Source: Comamonadaceae bacterium (GTDB lineage: Bacteria; Pseudomonadota; Gammaproteobacteria; Burkholderiales; Burkholderiaceae_C). From it: 64,000 nucleotides of DNA. This document shows positions 60,256 to 64,000 of this stretch, one piece after another. Below the pieces are notes generated by a model. It saw only the letters and a list, made by a program, of their open reading frames with translations. It ran no database searches and was not told the origin of the DNA. How positions within the stretch are numbered: position 1 is the first letter of the stretch; every line of letters starts with the position of its first letter. The DNA lies in NCBI GenBank assembly GCA_027488115.1, contig JAIYCG010000014.1, forward strand, positions 62,001 to 126,000. The letters are read 5' to 3'. The translations under genes and the position numbers were made by a program.

Positions 60256-60481
60256 TGAAAGGGACTCCTCTAAACACAAAAACAAAAGCGATGGAGCCCC
60301 AAAAACGCATCAACAAACCTAAAAACCTCGGAAGGAAGCGAAACTGACACCTGTACACCGCGAACAAAACACACGCCTTAAGACGTGTGCTAAGCCATTA
60401 TGGGCCACAAATTAAAGGGTTTGGCAAGTTAATTCTTCGAAAGGCCTTTAAATACTTGGGATTAGATGTGTTTTTGATGAA

Positions 60482-61684
60482 TTACCAGCTCGCTTCGCGG
60501 TCTGGCGTGGCGCTGATTTTGTGGGCCGTGAGGTCGGCACCCTCGTACTCCTCTTCGGGTGTCATCTTAAGTCCCATCGTGATTTTCAAAATACCGTAGA
60601 CCAAGATGCCGCCAAACAATGCCCAAGTCACACCCAAGGCTGTGCCAATCAGCTGTGCCTGAAAACTCACGCCACCCAAACCGCCAAAGGACTGCAGGCC
60701 AAAAATGCCAGCCGCAATTCCGCCCCAAGCACCGCACACACCGTGCAAAGGCCAAACGCCAAGCACATCGTCAATTTTCCATTTGTTTTGCGTCAGCGTG
60801 AACATCACCACAAACAATGCGCCAGCCACTGCACCTACGGCCAACGCGCCAAAAGGATGCATGAGGTCAGAGCCCGCACAAACTGCAACCAGCCCAGCCA
60901 ATGGCCCGTTGTGCACAAAGCCTGGGTCGTTCTTACCCAAGAGCAAGGCGGACAAGGTGCCGCCGACCATGGCCATCAAAGAATTGACGGCCACCAAGCC
61001 TGAGATTTTGTCCAGTGTTTGGGCGCTCATCACGTTAAAACCAAACCAGCCCACAATCAAAATCCAAGCACCCAATGCCAAGAAAGGGATGTTGGATGGA
61101 GGATGCGCAGAAACAGCACCGTCTTTTCGATAGCGGTTGTAACGGGCGCCCAACAAGATGACCGCAGGCAGCGCAATCCACCCCCCCATGGCATGCACCA
61201 CCACCGAGCCCGCAAAATCATGAAACTCTTCGCCAGTGGTGGCCTTGATCCAAGCCTGCACGCCAAAGTGCTGGTTCCAGGCGATGCCCTCAAAGAAAGG
61301 GTAGACAAAACCCACAATGCAAGCCGTGGCAATGAGTTGGGGCCAAAACTTAGCACGCTCGGCAATGCCACCAGAGACGATGGCTGGGATGGCCGCCGCG
61401 AACGTCAAGAGAAAGAAGAATTTGACCAGGTCGTAGCCATTCTTTGCTGCCAATTGTTCGGCACCCACAAAGAAGTTAGTCCCGTAAGCGACGCTGTACC
61501 CAACCACAAAATAAACCACCGTAGAAACTGAGAAGTCGACCAAGATTTTGACCAACGCATTGACTTGGTTTTTCTTGCGAACAGTGCCCAACTCCAAGAA
61601 GGCGAATCCTGCATGCATGGCCAAAACCATGATGCCGCCCAACAAAATAAAGAGCGCATCCGCGCCCTGTTTTAGTGCTTCCAT
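60482..61684 (-). CDS. amtB: Ammonium transporter AmtB
   Basis: 400 aa, 11 membrane segments. The twin pore histidines lie in DFAGSVVVHAMGG and WPLHGVCGAWGG. Moves NH4+/NH3 inward under nitrogen limitation. No glnK (PII regulator) gene adjoins it. Its upstream region has an NtrC-half-site-like inverted repeat. Confidence 0.96.
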   Translation of the reverse strand: MEALKQGADALFILLGGIMVLAMHAGFAFLELGTVRKKNQVNALVKILVDFSVSTVVYFVVGYSVAYGTNFFVGAEQLAAKNGYDLVKFFFLLTFAAAIPAIVSGGIAERAKFWPQLIATACIVGFVYPFFEGIAWNQHFGVQAWIKATTGEEFHDFAGSVVVHAMGGWIALPAVILLGARYNRYRKDGAVSAHPPSNIPFLALGAWILIVGWFGFNVMSAQTLDKISGLVAVNSLMAMVGGTLSALLLGKNDPGFVHNGPLAGLVAVCAGSDLMHPFGALAVGAVAGALFVVMFTLTQNKWKIDDVLGVWPLHGVCGAWGGIAAGIFGLQSFGGLGGVSFQAQLIGTALGVTWALFGGILVYGILKITMGLKMTPEEEYEGADLTAHKISATPDREASW

Positions 61685-61707
61685 TTTGATCTCTACTTAT
61701 TTTTGAA

Positions 61708-61756
61708 TTAATTTGGTGCAAAAAATCCTAGTTTTTGGATTTCGCACCAAAATTAA
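61708..61756. promoter_or_regulatory. Large inverted repeat upstream of amtB, NtrC-like half-sites
   Basis: TTAATTTGGTGC and GCACCAAAATTAA are nearly exact complements, extended inwards by AAAAAATCC/GGATTT around an 8-base centre. TTTGGTGCA resembles one half of an NtrC site. It sits in the 120-bp gap divergent between amtB and the GDT1-like gene. I see no good sigma-54 promoter. Confidence 0.4.
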
Positions 61757-61804
61757 GCAAAAAGCGCGCCCAATACCGTTTTCCGAGGTGACTATGATCG
61801 GCTC

Positions 61805-62446
61805 ATGGAAGCCTTTCTCGTCTCTACTGGTATTGTTGCCCTGGCTGAAATGGGTGATAAAACACAACTTTTATCACTCCTTTTAGCTGCTCGCTTTCGA
61901 AAGCCATGGCCCATTGTCTGGGGTATTTTGGTCGCCACCTTGGTAAACCATGGCTTGGCGGGTGCTGTGGGCAGTTGGGTGACCACACAGCTGGGTCCTG
62001 AAGCTTTGCGCTGGGTTTTGGGTGGCTCCTTTTTAGCCATGGCCATTTGGATTTTGGTACCTGACAAATTAGACGATGGGGAAGAAGACAAAAATCCACG
62101 ATTTGGCATTTTTGCCACGACAGTGGTCGCCTTTTTCATTGCCGAAATGGGGGACAAAACACAAGTGGCCACCGTCATGTTGGCAGCTCAATTCAACAGC
62201 TGGTTTTGGGTCGTGGCAGGTACGACTTTGGGCATGATGCTGGCCAATGCGCCCGTGGTTTGGCTAGGCGAAGCCATCACCCGCAAAATTTCGCTCAAGT
62301 GGGTCCACAGAATTTCTGCTGTGGTTTTTGCTGTGCTTGGCGGCTTGGCTTTATGGGGCGGGTCTGCAAACATTGAAAAAAACGAGACCCCTGCCGAAGC
62401 ACCTCCAAAGGTCATCGCCACGGATACCTCACCGGCAAGGCTTTAA
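61805..62446 (+). CDS. GDT1/TMEM165-family (UPF0016) cation exporter
   Basis: 213 aa with six membrane segments in two repeats, each with the E-x-G-D-K-T motif (ALAEMGDKTQ and FIAEMGDKTQ). Bacterial members such as MneA export manganese; calcium is another known family substrate. The tail is hydrophilic. It is read toward metX but has a gap of about 45 bp. Confidence 0.92.
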   Translation: MEAFLVSTGIVALAEMGDKTQLLSLLLAARFRKPWPIVWGILVATLVNHGLAGAVGSWVTTQLGPEALRWVLGGSFLAMAIWILVPDKLDDGEEDKNPRFGIFATTVVAFFIAEMGDKTQVATVMLAAQFNSWFWVVAGTTLGMMLANAPVVWLGEAITRKISLKWVHRISAVVFAVLGGLALWGGSANIEKNETPAEAPPKVIATDTSPARL

Positions 62447-62491
62447 TGCACCGATAATTCATCAAGCTGTTTTATAGTTTTGCTCCCATTC

Positions 62492-63649
62492 ATGCCATTG
62501 ATCGCCACGCCTCAGTCGATGTTTTTTGACGCGCCGCTTGCTTTGCAAAGTGGCGCGTCCATCCGCGCCTACCACCTAGCCTACGAAACTTATGGCAGCC
62601 TCAACGCCGACAAATCCAATGCGGTTCTCATTTGTCATGCTTTGAATGCCTCGCACCATGTGGCGGGCATTTACGAAGGTGAAGACAAGAGTGAAGGCTG
62701 GTGGGACAACATGATTGGCCCTGCGAAACCCGTCGATACCAATCGCTTTTTTGTCATCGGCGTGAACAATCTAGGGTCATGCTTCGGCTCTACCGGACCC
62801 ATGCATGCGCATCCCGACACCGGTGAAATTTATGGCGCCGATTTTCCCGTTGTGACGGTAGAAGATTGGGTCGACGCGCAAGCCAGACTTCTCGATGCAT
62901 TGGGCATCCAAACCTTGGCTGCCGTCATGGGCGGCAGCTTGGGTGGCATGCAGGCCTTGTCTTGGACGCTGCGTTACCCAGAGCGCGTGGCCCATGCGGT
63001 GGTGGTAGCCAGTGCACCCAACCTGACCGCCGAAAATATCGCCTTCAACGAAGTTGCAAGGCGCGCCATCGTCACAGACCCAGACTTCCACGGGGGCCAC
63101 TTTTACAAGCACAAGGTGGTGCCCGCGCGGGGCCTGCGCATTGCCCGAATGATTGGTCACATCACCTACTTAAGCGACGATGTGATGAATGAAAAATTCG
63201 GACGAGAATTGCGAAATGCCGTCACTCACAATGCAACAGGCTATCGCTATTCCACGCAAGACATTGAATTTCAAATCGAAAGCTACTTGCGCCATCAGGG
63301 CGACAAATTCAGTGAGTACTTTGATGCCAACACCTACCTACTGATCACGCGGGCTCTGGATTATTTCGATCCGGCTCGCACATTTGGTGGCAACCTCACT
63401 GCGGCATTGGCGAAAGCCACTTGCAAATTTTTATTGATCAGTTTCACGACCGACTGGCGTTTCTCTCCTGCGCGCAGTCGCGAAATGGTTCGCGCCTTGC
63501 TCGACAACAAACGCGATGTGAGCTACGCAGAAATTAACGCGCCACATGGCCACGACGCCTTCTTGTTGAACGACAACCGCTACTTGGATGTGGTGCGGTC
63601 TTACTTTGACAACATGTCACAAGCTCACCCTGCAGGAGGTGCTGAATGA
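62492..63649 (+). CDS. metX: Homoserine O-acyltransferase MetX
   Basis: 385 aa alpha/beta-hydrolase. Acylates homoserine in methionine synthesis, with acetyl- or succinyl-CoA depending on family member. The nucleophile Ser lies in [13 protein letters not shown]; the catalytic His is in GHDAFL near the C-terminus. Start at 62492 ([10 protein letters not shown]); an upstream TTG is ignored. metW overlaps the stop (ATGA), the usual metXW operon. Confidence 0.97.
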   Translation: MPLIATPQSMFFDAPLALQSGASIRAYHLAYETYGSLNADKSNAVLICHALNASHHVAGIYEGEDKSEGWWDNMIGPAKPVDTNRFFVIGVNNLGSCFGSTGPMHAHPDTGEIYGADFPVVTVEDWVDAQARLLDALGIQTLAAVMGGSLGGMQALSWTLRYPERVAHAVVVASAPNLTAENIAFNEVARRAIVTDPDFHGGHFYKHKVVPARGLRIARMIGHITYLSDDVMNEKFGRELRNAVTHNATGYRYSTQDIEFQIESYLRHQGDKFSEYFDANTYLLITRALDYFDPARTFGGNLTAALAKATCKFLLISFTTDWRFSPARSREMVRALLDNKRDVSYAEINAPHGHDAFLLNDNRYLDVVRSYFDNMSQAHPAGGAE

Positions 63650-64000
63650 GCGAGCACGTGAACCTGCAAGCCATTGCGCGTTTGGTGCCAGAAGGCTCGC
63701 GCGTCTTGGACCTAGGCTGTGGCGATGGCGCCTTGCTTGACTACCTGCAAAAACACCGCCGTTGCGCAGGTTATGGCGTTGAAATTGATGACCGCAATAT
63801 TCAAGCATGTGTCAAACGCGGCGTTAACGTCATCCAATTGAATTTGGACGAAGGTCTCAACATGTTTGCAGACCAGTCCTTTGATGTGGTGTTACAAATT
63901 GACACCCTCCAACATTTAAGAAACGCCGAAGTGATGCTGCGCGAAACGGTTCGCGTGGGACGCATGGGTATTTTGGCGTTCCCAAATTTTGCGCACTGGC
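63646..64000 (+). CDS. metW: Methionine biosynthesis protein MetW (partial)
   Basis: The first 118 codons of a class I methyltransferase-like protein, cut by the window end. The SAM motif DLGCGDG and [16 protein letters not shown] are visible. GGAGGTGCTGA precedes the ATG. In this family MetW is needed for full MetX activity. Confidence 0.96.
   Translation, partial: MSEHVNLQAIARLVPEGSRVLDLGCGDGALLDYLQKHRRCAGYGVEIDDRNIQACVKRGVNVIQLNLDEGLNMFADQSFDVVLQIDTLQHLRNAEVMLRETVRVGRMGILAFPNFAHW

Noticed and set aside
61685-61804. Manganese (yybP-ykoY) riboswitch before the GDT1-like gene
   Set aside because: Conserved core sequences of that riboswitch are absent; only the inverted repeat is seen.

Overview
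The window reads as chromosomal DNA of a betaproteobacterium of the order Burkholderiales, most likely a freshwater Comamonadaceae of the Limnohabitans/Rhodoferax kind. The indications are the dnaA-dnaN-gyrB / rpmH-rnpA-yidD-yidC-mnmE layout, abundant Bug-type (TctC) binding proteins, the metX-metW pair, the GTG-started rnpA and the moderate GC with TTG-rich coding. This placement is inferred from gene content, not from a search. I see no rRNA, tRNA, insertion sequence, phage gene or CRISPR array.

Bases 254-31,150 form an accessory catabolic and transport region. A porin and a small cytochrome c open it. A nine-gene minus-strand operon follows (12,747 down to 1,987): an iron-type ABC permease and ATPase, three cupin proteins, two paralogous periplasmic binding proteins (one Tat-type, one Sec-type), an MFS transporter and a Tat-exported thiamine-diphosphate enzyme. 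Divergent from it are an IclR-family regulator, a 2Fe-2S/FAD reductase and an EutA-like ATPase with histidine-rich tails at both ends. Nickel/cobalt genes come next: a NiCoT permease, NikR and a CobW-type GTPase. Then come a zinc alcohol dehydrogenase with a Rieske oxygenase, a divergent Rieske ferredoxin, and a tricarboxylate-type transport and metabolism block (Bug protein, AbrB-family permease, atypical SDR, two MmgE/PrpD proteins, TctABC). A palindrome of the form RGAAC-N3-GTTCY recurs in the porin, iclR/ABC and Rieske control regions, with a looser copy before the Bug gene. This suggests one IclR regulon for uptake and oxidation of an unidentified, possibly aromatic or carboxylated, substrate.

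Bases 31,400-44,270 are mainly housekeeping: a fatty acid desaturase, pgk, azlCD, fmt, def, dprA and secF-secD-yajC. A compact cobalt-type nitrile hydratase operon (alpha, beta, accessory protein), a low-affinity iron permease-like protein and an RhtA-type exporter lie at the end of this stretch.

Bases 44,265-54,086 are the replication-origin neighbourhood. gyrB, dnaN and dnaA read leftward. A 248-bp intergenic region with a perfect DnaA box is the oriC candidate. rpmH, rnpA, yidD, yidC and mnmE read rightward with translational coupling.

Bases 54,090-64,000 hold an ABC exporter, apt, the Kdo/LPS genes kdsD-kdsC-lptC (without lptA or lptB following), an SDR, a glycine-rich RNA-binding protein, an ammonium transporter, a GDT1-family cation exporter, metX and the start of metW, which runs off the window.
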